Source of the DNA: Chelativorans xinjiangensis
GTDB taxonomy: Bacteria; Pseudomonadota; Alphaproteobacteria; Rhizobiales; Rhizobiaceae
DNA length: 53,319 nucleotides
NCBI RefSeq assembly: GCF_009812055.1
Contig: NZ_WQNH01000034.1
Coordinates: forward strand, 1-53,319
Direction: 5' to 3'
A program made the translations under genes and the position numbers. The notes under the pieces are model-generated. The model searched no databases. It had not been told where the DNA came from and was given only the letters and a program-made list of their open reading frames with translations. Position 1 is the stretch's first letter. Each line of letters opens with the position of its first letter. Shown piece by piece: positions 1 through 8,520 of the stretch.

Positions 1-53
1 CTCTCAAGAATCCATCCAAACCTTCTTGGCAATAAAGAAAATACTGATATGCG

Positions 54-107
54 ATTCCCCTGCCCTTGCGGGGGAGATGGCCGGCAGGCCAGAGGGGGCG
101 TGAAGGG
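54..107. repeat. Short GC-rich intergenic repeat-like segment
   Basis: A stretch with the CCCCTGCCC-TTGC-GGGGGAG hairpin followed by GGCCGGCAGGCC, another palindrome. This wording resembles the short palindromic units that litter intergenic DNA of Rhizobiales. No second full copy is in this window, so the family call comes from memory of such genomes. The rest of bases 1-253 shows no gene. Confidence 0.3.
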
Positions 108-167
108 GCGGAGACTTTTCCTGCAACTGGATGCCCAGACATGCTAGCGTTCCGGCGCTGTGAAAAA

Positions 168-196
168 TTGTGGCCGGCGCCGCGCTGCGGTATGCC
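168..196 (+). promoter_or_regulatory. Candidate sigma70-type promoter for upp
   Basis: TTGTGG and TATGCC are separated by exactly 17 bases and would start transcription near 203, about 50 bases before the upp start codon. The -35 box is a fair match and the -10 box a weak one. GC-rich alphaproteobacterial promoters often look like this, so it is only a candidate. Confidence 0.3.
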
Positions 197-253
197 GCTT
201 GCCGCGCCGACGTTAGTATCGCCGACGGATCAGGAGTTCGTGGAGTGAAGCAT

Positions 254-883
254 ATGCAGGGCGTGACCGTCGTCGACCACCCGCTTGTCCAGCACAAGCT
301 GACAATCATGCGCGACCAGAAGACGTCGACCGCCAGCTTCCGTCGGCTCTTGCGCGAGATCTCGCTGCTTCTGTGCTACGAGGTGACGCGCGACCTGGAA
401 CTGACGACGCGCACCATAGAAACGCCGCTGACGACCATGGAAGCGCCGACGCTGGAGGGCAAGAAGCTGGTCTTCGCTTCGGTGCTGCGTGCCGGCAACG
501 GCCTGCTCGACGGCATGCTGGACCTGGTGCCGGCGGCCCGTGTCGCCCATGTCGGGCTCTACCGCGACCACGAGACACTGGAGGCAGTGGAATATTTCTT
601 CAAGGCGCCGAGCGACCTGGAAAACCGCCTGGTTATCGTCGTCGATCCGATGCTGGCGACAGCCAACTCCGCCGTGGCGGCGGTCGACAAGCTCAAGGCC
701 CGCAAGGCCACCAACTTGCGCTTCCTTTGCCTGCTCGCCGCCCCCGAGGGCATCAAGCACTTCCGTACCGCGCATCCGGACGTGCCGGTCTTCACCGCCT
801 CCATCGACGAGCGGCTGAACGAGAAGGGCTACATCGTACCGGGCCTGGGGGATGCGGGCGACCGCATGTATGGAACGAAATAG
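254..883 (+). CDS. upp: Uracil phosphoribosyltransferase
   Basis: Converts uracil and PRPP to UMP in the cytoplasm, the pyrimidine salvage step that recovers uracil. The 209-residue product has the usual length of the family. The PRPP-binding loop reads [10 protein letters not shown] (residues 131-140), and the C-terminal uracil-binding region includes [13 protein letters not shown]. The ATG at 254 follows a purine-rich GGAGTGAAG stretch. An in-frame start at 170 would add a GC-rich leader of 28 residues that the family lacks. The gene lies head-on towards the nucleoside operon that ends at 1527. That operon produces bases from nucleosides, and Upp would reuse the uracil. Confidence 0.95.
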   Translation: MQGVTVVDHPLVQHKLTIMRDQKTSTASFRRLLREISLLLCYEVTRDLELTTRTIETPLTTMEAPTLEGKKLVFASVLRAGNGLLDGMLDLVPAARVAHVGLYRDHETLEAVEYFFKAPSDLENRLVIVVDPMLATANSAVAAVDKLKARKATNLRFLCLLAAPEGIKHFRTAHPDVPVFTASIDERLNEKGYIVPGLGDAGDRMYGTK

Positions 884-977
884 CCCTTTACCTTCCGCTA
901 ACCATGCCGCCATCTCCCTGCCGTCGTTAAGCCGGCGGTGAGGTCGTACCGCCAGCATGCATTTCCGGAAACGGACA

Positions 978-1523
978 ATGTCGATCCTGCGCAATTTCAT
1001 CCTACTGGGTGCCGTCGTGGGAATTTTCGCCGCGATCCCGGCCATCTATCAGCAGAACCCGCAGGCTTTCGACGGGATGCTGCGCCGGGTGCTGGAGGAA
1101 GAGGCGCCGCGGGATGTGGCCGCTCCCGTCAAACGTGCCGAGCCGCTTCCGGGCAGGAAGGTGCGCATTCCCTCCGATGGCCGCGGCCACTACTCGGCCG
1201 AGTTCAAGCTCAACGGCCGCACGATCCATGCGATGGTGGACACGGGGGCGACCTTCGTCGCCATCAACGAATCGACCGCCCGGCGCATCGGCCTGAAGCT
1301 CTCGCAATCCGATTTCCGTCACCTGGTCGACACCGCAAACGGCACGACCGCCGCGGCGGCCGCTACCATCGGGAACCTGCAGATCGGCCGCATCTTCGTC
1401 GAGGAGGTGCAGGCGGTGGTTCTCGGGGACGAAGCCTTGAGCGGCACGCTGGTGGGCATGAGCTTCCTCAACCGGCTCTCCCGCTTCGAGATGGAGAACG
1501 GCGCGCTGCTCCTGGAGCAGTAG
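978..1523 (+). CDS. Membrane-anchored retropepsin-like aspartic protease (TIGR02281 family)
   Basis: A 181-residue protein with an N-terminal hydrophobic segment (about residues 4-22) that should anchor it in the inner membrane, a short linker rich in Glu and Pro, and a clan AA aspartic protease domain. The catalytic motif is VDTGATFVAIN with Asp at residue 88. Such single-domain proteases work as homodimers like retropepsin, and their bacterial substrates are mostly unknown. I chose the ATG at 978 because GGAAACGGA precedes it and the hydrophobic segment then begins almost at once. An ATG at 957 is possible. The stop lies only three bases from the stop of the convergent deoA. Confidence 0.8.
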   Translation: MSILRNFILLGAVVGIFAAIPAIYQQNPQAFDGMLRRVLEEEAPRDVAAPVKRAEPLPGRKVRIPSDGRGHYSAEFKLNGRTIHAMVDTGATFVAINESTARRIGLKLSQSDFRHLVDTANGTTAAAAATIGNLQIGRIFVEEVQAVVLGDEALSGTLVGMSFLNRLSRFEMENGALLLEQ

Positions 1524-1526
1524 GCT

Positions 1527-2855
1527 TCACCCGTCGGCAGTCACCTTCCGCAGGATCGCCGGGCGGCGGCGCGGCCGCTCCTCGACGATCTCGAAGGCCT
1601 TCGATACGGCCTTGGCCGCCTGCCGCGCATCGGCTTTCGTGCGGGCATGCACGGTCGCCAGCGCCTCGCCGCGCTGCACGGCGCTGCCCGCCGGCGCGAT
1701 ACCGTCGAGGCCCACCGCGTGGTCGATCGCATCTTCCGGTATGCGCCTTCCGCCGCCGAGCTCGACCACGGCGATGCCGAGGCCGCGCGTATCGATGCGG
1801 CCGACGAAGCCGTCGCGATCCGCCTTCACCGTCATCTGCTCCGGCGCCTCCGGCAGGTGTTTGCGGACGTTCTCGATAAAGTCGGCGGGGCCGCCCAGCA
1901 CCCGCACCATCCGGCCGAACCGCTCTGCCGCGCTGCCGCTATCGAGTGCCGCGCGCGTGCGGTCGTAGGCTTCGCGCGTGGACGTGGCGATGCCGGTCGA
2001 AAGCAGCATTTCGGCGGAAAGCGCCAGGGTAACCTCTTCCAGGCGCCGGTCGCGCCTCTTGCCGGTGAGGAAATCCACGGCGTTCAGGACCTCGATGGCA
2101 TTGCCGGCGCACGAGGCCAGCGGCTCGTTCATGTCGGTGATCAGCGCGCTGGCGGAAAGTCCCGCGCCCTCGGCAACCTGCACCAGGCTTTCGGCGAGCT
2201 TGCGCGCCTCGCGGCCGCTCGCCATGAAGGCGCCGTTGCCGGATTTCACGTCGAGCACCAGCGACTGCAGCCCCGCCGCCAGCTTCTTCGACAGGATGGA
2301 AGCGGTGATCAGGGGGACGGACTCCACCGTGCCGGTGACGTCGCGCACGGCATAGAAGCGGCGGTCGGCCGGCGCCAGATCCTCTGTCTGGCCGATGATG
2401 GCGCAGCCGGCCTCGCGCACCGCCTTAGCGAACAGCGCGCGGTCCGGCTGGCTTTTATAGCCGGGAATGGCGTCCATCTTGTCGAGCGTTCCGCCCGTGT
2501 GCCCGAGGCCGCGGCCGGAGATCATCGGCACATAGGCGCCGCAGGCGGCGACGATGGGTGCAAGCATCAGGGAGACGTTATCGCCCACGCCGCCGGTGGA
2601 GTGCTTGTCCGTGATGGGGCCGGAGAGCGAGGACCAGTCGAGCACTTCGCCCGTAGCGCGCATGGAAAGCGTCAGCGCGACGGTCTCCTCGCGGCTCATG
2701 CCCTTGAGGAAGATCGCCATGCCGAGCGCGGCGATCTGCCCTTCGCTCCAGCGCCCCTTGGCAAGGCCTGCCGCGAAATCGCCGATCTCCGCCGCCGAGA
2801 GCACCGCCCCGTCGCGCTTCTTGCGGATGATCTCCTGCGGCAGCGGCACGGTCAA
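1527..2855 (-). CDS. deoA: Thymidine phosphorylase
   Basis: Phosphorolysis of thymidine (and deoxyuridine) to base plus deoxyribose-1-phosphate. The 442-residue length matches DeoA. KHSTGGVGD (residues 84-92) is the phosphate-binding loop, and SGRGLGHTGGTLDKMD (113-128) is the family signature. The gene is last in a minus-strand operon and its ATG overlaps the punA stop by four bases, which suggests translational coupling. The base it releases can be reused by salvage enzymes such as upp next door. No fault is visible in the reading frame. Confidence 0.95.
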   Translation of the reverse strand: MTVPLPQEIIRKKRDGAVLSAAEIGDFAAGLAKGRWSEGQIAALGMAIFLKGMSREETVALTLSMRATGEVLDWSSLSGPITDKHSTGGVGDNVSLMLAPIVAACGAYVPMISGRGLGHTGGTLDKMDAIPGYKSQPDRALFAKAVREAGCAIIGQTEDLAPADRRFYAVRDVTGTVESVPLITASILSKKLAAGLQSLVLDVKSGNGAFMASGREARKLAESLVQVAEGAGLSASALITDMNEPLASCAGNAIEVLNAVDFLTGKRRDRRLEEVTLALSAEMLLSTGIATSTREAYDRTRAALDSGSAAERFGRMVRVLGGPADFIENVRKHLPEAPEQMTVKADRDGFVGRIDTRGLGIAVVELGGGRRIPEDAIDHAVGLDGIAPAGSAVQRGEALATVHARTKADARQAAKAVSKAFEIVEERPRRRPAILRKVTADG

Positions 2856-3451
2856 AGCTCGGCCGGGCCGTCACGCATGAGCCGGGCGAGGAGCTTTGCC
2901 AGCTTCTCCCCGCCCACCGGCGCCATGTCCTTGGTTTCTTCGTGCGACAGCTCTCCCGCCGCCATGCCGGCGGCAAGGTTGGTGATTACGGAGCAGGCCG
3001 CCACCTTAAGGCCGAGGAAGCGCGCCAGGATCACCTCCGGCACGGTCGACATGCCGACGGCGTCGGCGCCCAGCGTCCGCGCCATGCGGATTTCCGCCGG
3101 AGTCTCGAAGTTGGGGCCGGAGAACCACATGTAGACGCCCTTGTGCAACGTCACGCCGGCCTTGCCGGCCGCCTGTTCGAGCGCCGTCTGCAGGCCCGCG
3201 TCATAGGCCTCGCTCATACCGACGAAGCGGCCCAGCACGATCACCGGCCTTCCGGCCAGGTTGCCGGCGACGAGCGTGCCGGCGTGGCCTGTCACGCCGC
3301 TTTGCGGGAAACCGGGCAGCTCGGCATAGGGGATGCGGACGGGATCCGCCACCTCGTCCACAAGGCCGCCGAGGCCGGAGCCGAGCACCAGTGCCAGCCG
3401 CGGAGCGCGCCCGTTCAGCCGCTTCGTCAGAAGGTCTACCGCTTCCTTCAC
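2852..3451 (-). CDS. punA: Purine nucleoside phosphorylase with a large internal in-frame deletion
   Basis: Related to PunA/PNP-I enzymes, which split inosine and guanosine with phosphate. This product has only 199 residues; the family usually has about 260-275. Both ends are well preserved: the GSGLG phosphate loop (24-28), GPNFETPAE (112-120), VGMSTVPEV (132-140) and ITNLAAGM with LSHEET (156-173). The middle is missing: VIVLGRF (70-76) runs straight into VGMSEAYDAG (77-86). That removes the R-x-H-x-Y-E loop and the TNAAG strand that hold phosphate and purine ribose. The frame is intact. The start is GTG, overlapping the cdd stop by three bases. Activity is doubtful unless the deletion is an assembly artefact. 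Confidence 0.8.
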   Translation of the reverse strand: MKEAVDLLTKRLNGRAPRLALVLGSGLGGLVDEVADPVRIPYAELPGFPQSGVTGHAGTLVAGNLAGRPVIVLGRFVGMSEAYDAGLQTALEQAAGKAGVTLHKGVYMWFSGPNFETPAEIRMARTLGADAVGMSTVPEVILARFLGLKVAACSVITNLAAGMAAGELSHEETKDMAPVGGEKLAKLLARLMRDGPAEL

Positions 3452-3843
3452 CTGTTCGCCTCCAGATCGAATGCGCGTGGAAAGACGGCCGAGAAGGGCA
3501 CCGTCTCCACCACGCCGTCAAGGTCGCACAGGTGCAGCCTGGCGTCCGCCGTCACGAATTCCGACAGGCGCTGGCGGCAGCCGCCGCAGGGCATGATCTT
3601 CGGCATCTTCTCCGCCACCACGGCGATCTCCGCTACCTTGCCGCCGCCGGCCATGATCATGTGGCCGAGCGCCGTCGTCTCGGCGCACCAGCCTTCGGGA
3701 TAGGATGCGTTCTCGATGTTGCAGCCGGCATGCACCGCGCCTGTCTCGGTGCGGATTGCCGCGCCCACGGGAAAGCGCGAATAGGGCGCATAGGCCCGGC
3801 TCATCGCCGCCTTTGCGGACTTGAAAAGATCGTTCGCGTTCAT
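3448..3843 (-). CDS. cdd: Cytidine deaminase
   Basis: Hydrolytic deamination of cytidine and deoxycytidine to uridine and deoxyuridine. The 131-residue, single-domain form is the small tetrameric class. Visible motifs are CNIENASYPEG for substrate binding, WCAE with the zinc ligand Cys53 and catalytic Glu55, and MPCGGCRQ with zinc ligands Cys86 and Cys89. The ATG shares one base with the stop of the upstream permease (TGATG), and the stop overlaps the punA GTG. The operon order fits uptake, deamination, then phosphorolysis of nucleosides. Confidence 0.95.
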   Translation of the reverse strand: MNANDLFKSAKAAMSRAYAPYSRFPVGAAIRTETGAVHAGCNIENASYPEGWCAETTALGHMIMAGGGKVAEIAVVAEKMPKIMPCGGCRQRLSEFVTADARLHLCDLDGVVETVPFSAVFPRAFDLEANR

Positions 3844-4814
3844 CAACGCTCCTTCACATAAGGCACGCCGCCGGCGCGCGGCGGGATGGCCCGGCCGATG
3901 AAGCCGGCCAGAAGCACAACGGTGAGGATATAGGGCAGCGCCTGCATGAACTGCACCGGCACCCGGCCGATGAGCGGCAGCGGCGTGCCCTGGATGCGGA
4001 TGGAAAAGGCGTCCAGGAAGCCGAACAGCAGGCAGGCGAACATCACCGGCACCGGCCGCCATTTGGCGAAGATGAGGGCGGCAAGCGCGATGAAGCCGCG
4101 GCCGGCCGTCATGTCCTTCACGAAGCCGGCGTTCTGCGCCAGCGCCAGATAGGTGCCGGCAAGGCCGGTCAGCACGCCGGTGCAGATGACGGCGCGGTAG
4201 CGTAGCCATTGGACGGAGATGCCCGCCGTGTCCACCGCCGCCGGGTTCTCGCCCACCGCGCGCAGCCGCAGCCCGAAACGCGTGCGGAACAGCACCCACC
4301 AGGTGAACGGCACCAGCAGGAAGGCCAGATAGACGAGCAGCGAATGGCCGGACAAAAGCTGCGAATAGAGCGGCCCCAGCACCGGCACGCCGCTCAGCGC
4401 ATCGGCGAAGGGCAGGTGGATGGCGCCGAAGCGGCCGGCCGCACCGACAAGCGGCGTGCGGCCGCCCTGGCTGAACCAGGCCTGGCCGAGGATGATGGTG
4501 GAGCCGGCGGCGATGAAGTTGATCGCCACGCCCGACACGATCTGGTTGCCGCGGTGTGTGATGGAGGCGAAGCCGTGCACAAGGGCCATGAAGACGGAGA
4601 CCAGCACCGCCGCCATAAGCCCGACCCATGCCGAGCCCGAAACGGCGGCCGCAGCGCCGGCCGCAAAAGCGCCCGCCAGCATCTTGCCCTCGAGGCCGAT
4701 GTCGAAGACGCCCGAGCGTTCCGAATAGAGGCCGGCGAGAGCGGCGAAAAGCAGCGGCACGGAAAGCCGCACGGTGGAATCCAGAAGGAGAACGAGCGTG
4801 TTGAACAGGTCCAT
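3843..4814 (-). CDS. Nucleoside ABC transporter permease (second subunit)
   Basis: Inner-membrane permease of 323 residues, in the branched-chain/ribose-type permease superfamily and the BmpC/NupQ-like branch. It has about eight to ten hydrophobic helices. The segment GLYSERSGVFDIGLEGKML near residues 28-46 is the conserved cytoplasmic loop of this group. It pairs with the permease encoded just upstream, whose stop it overlaps by one base, and with the fused ATPase at 5950-7482. The link to cdd, punA and deoA supports nucleosides as cargo; this is inferred from context. Confidence 0.88.
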   Translation of the reverse strand: MDLFNTLVLLLDSTVRLSVPLLFAALAGLYSERSGVFDIGLEGKMLAGAFAAGAAAAVSGSAWVGLMAAVLVSVFMALVHGFASITHRGNQIVSGVAINFIAAGSTIILGQAWFSQGGRTPLVGAAGRFGAIHLPFADALSGVPVLGPLYSQLLSGHSLLVYLAFLLVPFTWWVLFRTRFGLRLRAVGENPAAVDTAGISVQWLRYRAVICTGVLTGLAGTYLALAQNAGFVKDMTAGRGFIALAALIFAKWRPVPVMFACLLFGFLDAFSIRIQGTPLPLIGRVPVQFMQALPYILTVVLLAGFIGRAIPPRAGGVPYVKER

Positions 4815-5953
4815 CAGGCGCTCTCCCCCTGCTTGGCTTCAGCCCCCACCGCTCGCGGGCTGAAACTGGCGAACAGCGCCTGCAGGCTGGGCCGGAACAT
4901 GTGTTCGAGCGCGCCGGCGAAGAGGATCACCAGGCCCTGGATGATGACGATCATGTCGCGCGAGATGCCCGGCATCTCGAAGGCGAGCTCGGCGCCGCCC
5001 TGGTAGAGCATGCCGAACAGTATGGCCGCCGGCACGATGCCGGCTGGGTGCGAGCGGCCCATCAGCGCAACGGCGATGCCGACGAAGCCCGCGCCGGTGA
5101 CGAAGTCTATCTGTAGGCGGTTCTGGTCGCCCATCACCGGGTTGAGCGCCATCATGCCGGCGAGCGCGCCCGAGATGAGCATGGTGACGATGATGACGCG
5201 CACCTCGCTCACGCCGGCATAGCGCGCCGCCTTGGGGCTGTGACCGCGCATGCGGATTTCGTAGCCGAGCCGCGTGCGCCAGATCAGCACCCAGACCAGG
5301 AAGGCGGCGACAAGGGCCAGCAGGAAGGACACGTTCAAGGGCGCCGAGCGCACCGCAAATCCCATCGCCTCCAGCATCCAGTTGAGCTTGGGCAACTGCC
5401 CGCCCTCCAGGAAGGTACGCGTCTGCGGCGCCTGGCTTCCCGCAGGCTTCAAGACCTCGACCAGCAGATAGACCATCAGGCTGGCGGCGATGAAGTTGAA
5501 CATGATGGTGGTGATGACGATGTGCGAGCCGCGCTTGGCCTGGAAATAGGCGGGAATCAACGCCCACGCGGCGCCGAACAGCGCCGCGCCCAGGATGGCG
5601 AGCGGAAAGGTGAGCCACCACGGGAGCACGCTGTCGAAGGCGAGGCAGACGAGCGCCACGCCCAGCCCGCCGACATAGGCCTGCCCCTCGCCGCCGATGT
5701 TGAACAGGCTTGAGTGAAAGGCAACGGCAACGGCAAGCCCGGTGAAGATGAAGCTCGTCGCATAATAGAGCGTATAAGCGATCGCCTGCCCACGCCCGAT
5801 CGCCCCGTCGACGAGGATGACCGCCGCGCGCAGCGGGTTCTCGCCGATGAGCAGCACGACCAAACCCGCGACGATGAACGCAACCGTGAGGTTGATGAGC
5901 GGGATCAGCCCGTAATCGGCCCAGGCAGGCAGCTTTGCATAGGGTGCGCTCAC
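4814..5953 (-). CDS. Nucleoside ABC transporter permease (first subunit)
   Basis: Inner-membrane permease of 379 residues, the NupP/YufP-like partner of the downstream permease. Hydrophobic segments alternate along its length. The loop SSLFNIGGEGQAYVGG (about residues 81-96) is the family hallmark and aligns with DIGLEGK in the partner. The start is GTG and overlaps the ATPase stop (GTGA), so the three transport genes are translationally coupled. Together they should form a heterodimeric channel powered by the double-domain ATPase. Confidence 0.88.
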   Translation of the reverse strand: MSAPYAKLPAWADYGLIPLINLTVAFIVAGLVVLLIGENPLRAAVILVDGAIGRGQAIAYTLYYATSFIFTGLAVAVAFHSSLFNIGGEGQAYVGGLGVALVCLAFDSVLPWWLTFPLAILGAALFGAAWALIPAYFQAKRGSHIVITTIMFNFIAASLMVYLLVEVLKPAGSQAPQTRTFLEGGQLPKLNWMLEAMGFAVRSAPLNVSFLLALVAAFLVWVLIWRTRLGYEIRMRGHSPKAARYAGVSEVRVIIVTMLISGALAGMMALNPVMGDQNRLQIDFVTGAGFVGIAVALMGRSHPAGIVPAAILFGMLYQGGAELAFEMPGISRDMIVIIQGLVILFAGALEHMFRPSLQALFASFSPRAVGAEAKQGESA

Positions 5954-7482
5954 TCGGCGGCCTCCTTCTCTTCCACGCCGGCCATCAGGAGCCCGAGTTC
6001 GCCTTCCGTCGCGTCCGGCCCGCGCTCGCCGACGATGCGGCCGGCGAACATGACGAGGATGCGGTCGGAAAGCGAGCGGATCTCGTCGAGCTCGACCGAG
6101 ACGAGGAGGACCGCCTTGCCCTGGTCGCGCATGTCGATAAGGCGTTTATGGATGAACTCGATGGCCCCCACGTCGACGCCGCGCGTCGGTTGGCCGACGA
6201 TCAGCACCTTCGGGTCCTGCTCCATCTCGCGGGCGAGAACGATCTTCTGCTGGTTGCCGCCGGAGAAATTGGCGGTCTTGAGCCGGGCGTCGGTGGGGCG
6301 GATGTCGTATTTCTCGATCTTCTCCTGCGCATCGCGGCGGATCGCCTCGATATCGAGGAAGGGGCCGTTCACGTATTTGTCCTGCCAGTGGTAGCCGAGG
6401 ATGGCGTTCTCGTTCTCCTCGAAGGGTAGCACTAGGCCCATATTGTGCCGGTCCTCCGGCACATGAGCCATGCCGCGCCGGCGCAGGTCCGTCGGGTCGG
6501 CCTCCCCCGTCAGCTCCACCGGCGCGCCGTCCAGGGTGACGGTGCCGGAGACGGCCTTGCGCATGCCGGTGATGGTTTCCAGAAGCTCCGTCTGGCCGTT
6601 GCCGGCCACACCGGCGATACCGACGATCTCACCGGCGCGCACGTCGAGGGAAACGTCGTCGACCATTTTCACGCCGCGCATGTCCTCTACCGTCAGGTTC
6701 TTCACCGACAGGACGAAGTCGCCCGGGTGGGCGTCGCCCTTCTCGACGCGCAGGAGAACGCGGCGGCCGACCATCAGCTCGGCCAGCTCCTCCACCGTGG
6801 TCTCCTCCGTCTTCCGCGTGGCGACAAGCGCGCCCTGGCGCATCACCGAGACGTTGTCGGTGACGGCCATGATCTCGCGCAGCTTGTGCGTGATGAGAAC
6901 GATGGTCTTCCCTTCGTCCTTGAGCTGGCGCAGGATGCGGAAGAGGTGCTCGGCCTCGGCAGGCGTCAACACACCGGTGGGCTCGTCGAGGATGAGGATA
7001 TCGGCGCCGCGGAAAAGCGCCTTGAGGATTTCCACCCGCTGCTGCAGGCCCACCGGCAGGTCCTCGATCACCGCGTCGGGATCGACCTCCAGCCCGTAGT
7101 CGCGCTCCAGCCGCTCCAGCTCCGAGCGCGCCTTGGCGATGGAGGTCTTCAGAAGCGGCTCACCCTCCGCCCCGAGGATAACGTTCTCCAGCACCGTGAA
7201 ATTGTGCACCAGCATGAAGTGCTGATGCACCATGCCGATGCCGCGAGCGATGGCATCGTTGGAGGCATGGATGACCGCACGCTCGCCGTTGACGAAGATC
7301 TCCCCTCGGTCGGCCTGGTAGAAGCCGTAGAGGATCGACATCAGCGTCGACTTGCCGGCGCCGTTCTCGCCGATGATGCCGTGGATGGTGCCGGGCGCGA
7401 TCTTCAGGTCGATGTCGCGGTTGGCGCGCACTGAACCGAAGTTCTTGCTGATGCCCTTGAGTTCGATTGCAGCTTCCGCCAT
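5950..7482 (-). CDS. Nucleoside ABC transporter ATP-binding protein with two fused nucleotide-binding domains
   Basis: A 510-residue protein with two ABC domains in tandem, as in sugar and nucleoside importers of this type. Domain 1 has Walker A GENGAGKST (38-46), a variant signature LPVGLQQR and Walker B ILILDEPTG (162-170). Domain 2 has a degenerate Walker A GVAGNGQTE (291-299), signature FSGGNQQK (406-413) and VGQPTRG in place of a normal Walker B. These asymmetries are usual for the group, where one ATP site is weakened. It is the first gene of the operon. No BMP/Med-type substrate-binding protein gene lies beside it, which is unusual. Confidence 0.92.
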   Translation of the reverse strand: MAEAAIELKGISKNFGSVRANRDIDLKIAPGTIHGIIGENGAGKSTLMSILYGFYQADRGEIFVNGERAVIHASNDAIARGIGMVHQHFMLVHNFTVLENVILGAEGEPLLKTSIAKARSELERLERDYGLEVDPDAVIEDLPVGLQQRVEILKALFRGADILILDEPTGVLTPAEAEHLFRILRQLKDEGKTIVLITHKLREIMAVTDNVSVMRQGALVATRKTEETTVEELAELMVGRRVLLRVEKGDAHPGDFVLSVKNLTVEDMRGVKMVDDVSLDVRAGEIVGIAGVAGNGQTELLETITGMRKAVSGTVTLDGAPVELTGEADPTDLRRRGMAHVPEDRHNMGLVLPFEENENAILGYHWQDKYVNGPFLDIEAIRRDAQEKIEKYDIRPTDARLKTANFSGGNQQKIVLAREMEQDPKVLIVGQPTRGVDVGAIEFIHKRLIDMRDQGKAVLLVSVELDEIRSLSDRILVMFAGRIVGERGPDATEGELGLLMAGVEEKEAAE

Positions 7483-7509
7483 AGGCCCCGCTGTTCCCCA
7501 TTTTTTATC

Positions 7510-7521
7510 GTTTGGTCAAAC
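7510..7521. promoter_or_regulatory. Candidate operator upstream of the nucleoside operon
   Basis: GTTTG-GT-CAAAC is a short interrupted palindrome 28 bases before the ATPase start codon. Its position suits a repressor site of the GntR or DeoR kind controlling the salvage operon, but no regulator gene is nearby and the site is short. Low certainty. Confidence 0.2.
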
Positions 7522-7621
7522 AGGTATCACGCCGCCTTGCGCGTGCCAACCGACGCCAGCTTACACTCGACAAAGGCTAAGGGAATTGTCAATTCTCAAG
7601 CTGCAAGCGGAGACGGAAATC

Positions 7622-7825
7622 ATGGATGACAAGCGGCTGGAAAGACTCGAGATCCTGGTCGCCGAGCAGGAAAAGACGATCGAGGAGTTGTCGGGACAGA
7701 TCAACGAACAGTGGGCCGAGATCGAACGGCTGCGCAAGACGCTCGAACGGCTGACAGAGCGCTTCCTGGCCCTGGAAGAGCAGACCGCCCCCGACGTGCC
7801 GGTGACCAAGCCGCCGCATTGGTAG
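7622..7825 (+). CDS. slyX: SlyX family protein
   Basis: A 67-residue protein that is almost entirely a heptad-repeat coiled coil (about residues 3-52), followed by the conserved tail PVTKPPHW. This tail and length are diagnostic of SlyX, a small protein of unknown role first seen next to slyD in enterobacteria. The ATG at 7622 is the only start that gives the family length; the open frame continues upstream without homology. It is transcribed away from the nucleoside operon. Confidence 0.88.
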   Translation: MDDKRLERLEILVAEQEKTIEELSGQINEQWAEIERLRKTLERLTERFLALEEQTAPDVPVTKPPHW

Positions 7826-7950
7826 GTAATTGGAGCGCCGTGCGTCCGTTCGGACGCTACACAAGGATGCGCTAAGGTTAGCTGCCTTTGCGAAGAGCGA
7901 ATTGGGAAAGCAGGCCGAAATCCTGGCTTAAAAAGCGAAAGGAACACGCA

Positions 7951-8415
7951 ATGGCAAAGAATACGATTTGCCTCTGGTACGATAAGGATGCCGAGGCTGC
8001 CGCCCGCTTCTACGCCGAGACCTTTCCTGACAGCGTGGTGAGTCGTGCACCGTGCACCCAGCGACTACCCGGCAGGCAAAGAGGGCGACGTATTGACGGT
8101 CGACTTCACGGTTGCGGGCATTCCTTGTCTCGGTCTCAACGGGGGTCCCGCGTTCAAGCATAACGAAGCCTTCTCGTTCCAGATCGCCACCGACGATCAG
8201 GAGGAGACCGACCGCTATTGGAACGCCATCGTCGGCAATGGCGGCGAGGAGAGCGCGTGCGGCTGGTGCAAAGACAAGTGGGGGATCTCCTGGCAAATCA
8301 CCCCACGCGTACTGATTGAGGCGCTGGCGGCGAGGAAGCAAAGCGCGCGTTTGATGTCATGATGACCATGGGGAAAATCGACGTCGCCGCGATCGAGGCG
8401 GCGCGGCGCGGTTGA
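7951..8415 (+). pseudogene. VOC/PhnB-like glyoxalase-fold protein, broken by two frameshifts
   Basis: The start MAKNTICLWYDKDAEAAARF, with a good AAAGGA site before the ATG at 7951, is typical of the 3-demethylubiquinone-9 methyltransferase-like VOC proteins. Near 8036-8046 the homologous reading passes from this frame to the +1 frame (VHRAPSDYPAG onward, through SACGWCKDKWGISWQ). Near 8322-8335, after ITPRVLIEALAA, it passes back to the first frame, ending KRAFDVMMTMGKIDVAAIEA and a TGA at 8413. So two compensating length changes leave the ends in one frame and the middle in another. It is either a young pseudogene or two sequencing errors. Without them it would be a cytoplasmic protein of about 155-160 residues. 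Confidence 0.75.
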
Positions 8416-8456
8416 CGCTCCATCGCGTCTTGCCGCCAATTGCTGACGGAGCGTAG

Positions 8457-8493
8457 CAAAAGAAAAGCCCCGCGGCCTGAGGCGCGCGGGGCT
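8457..8493 (-). terminator. Rho-independent terminator of rpsA
   Basis: Read on the minus strand, AGCCCCGCG and CGCGGGGCT form a 9-bp stem with a 10-base loop (8466-8493), followed by CTTTTCTTTT. It lies 27 bases after the rpsA stop, the expected place. Confidence 0.8.
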
Positions 8494-8520
8494 CTTGTGG
8501 TATCGCGGATGGCGCGGGGG

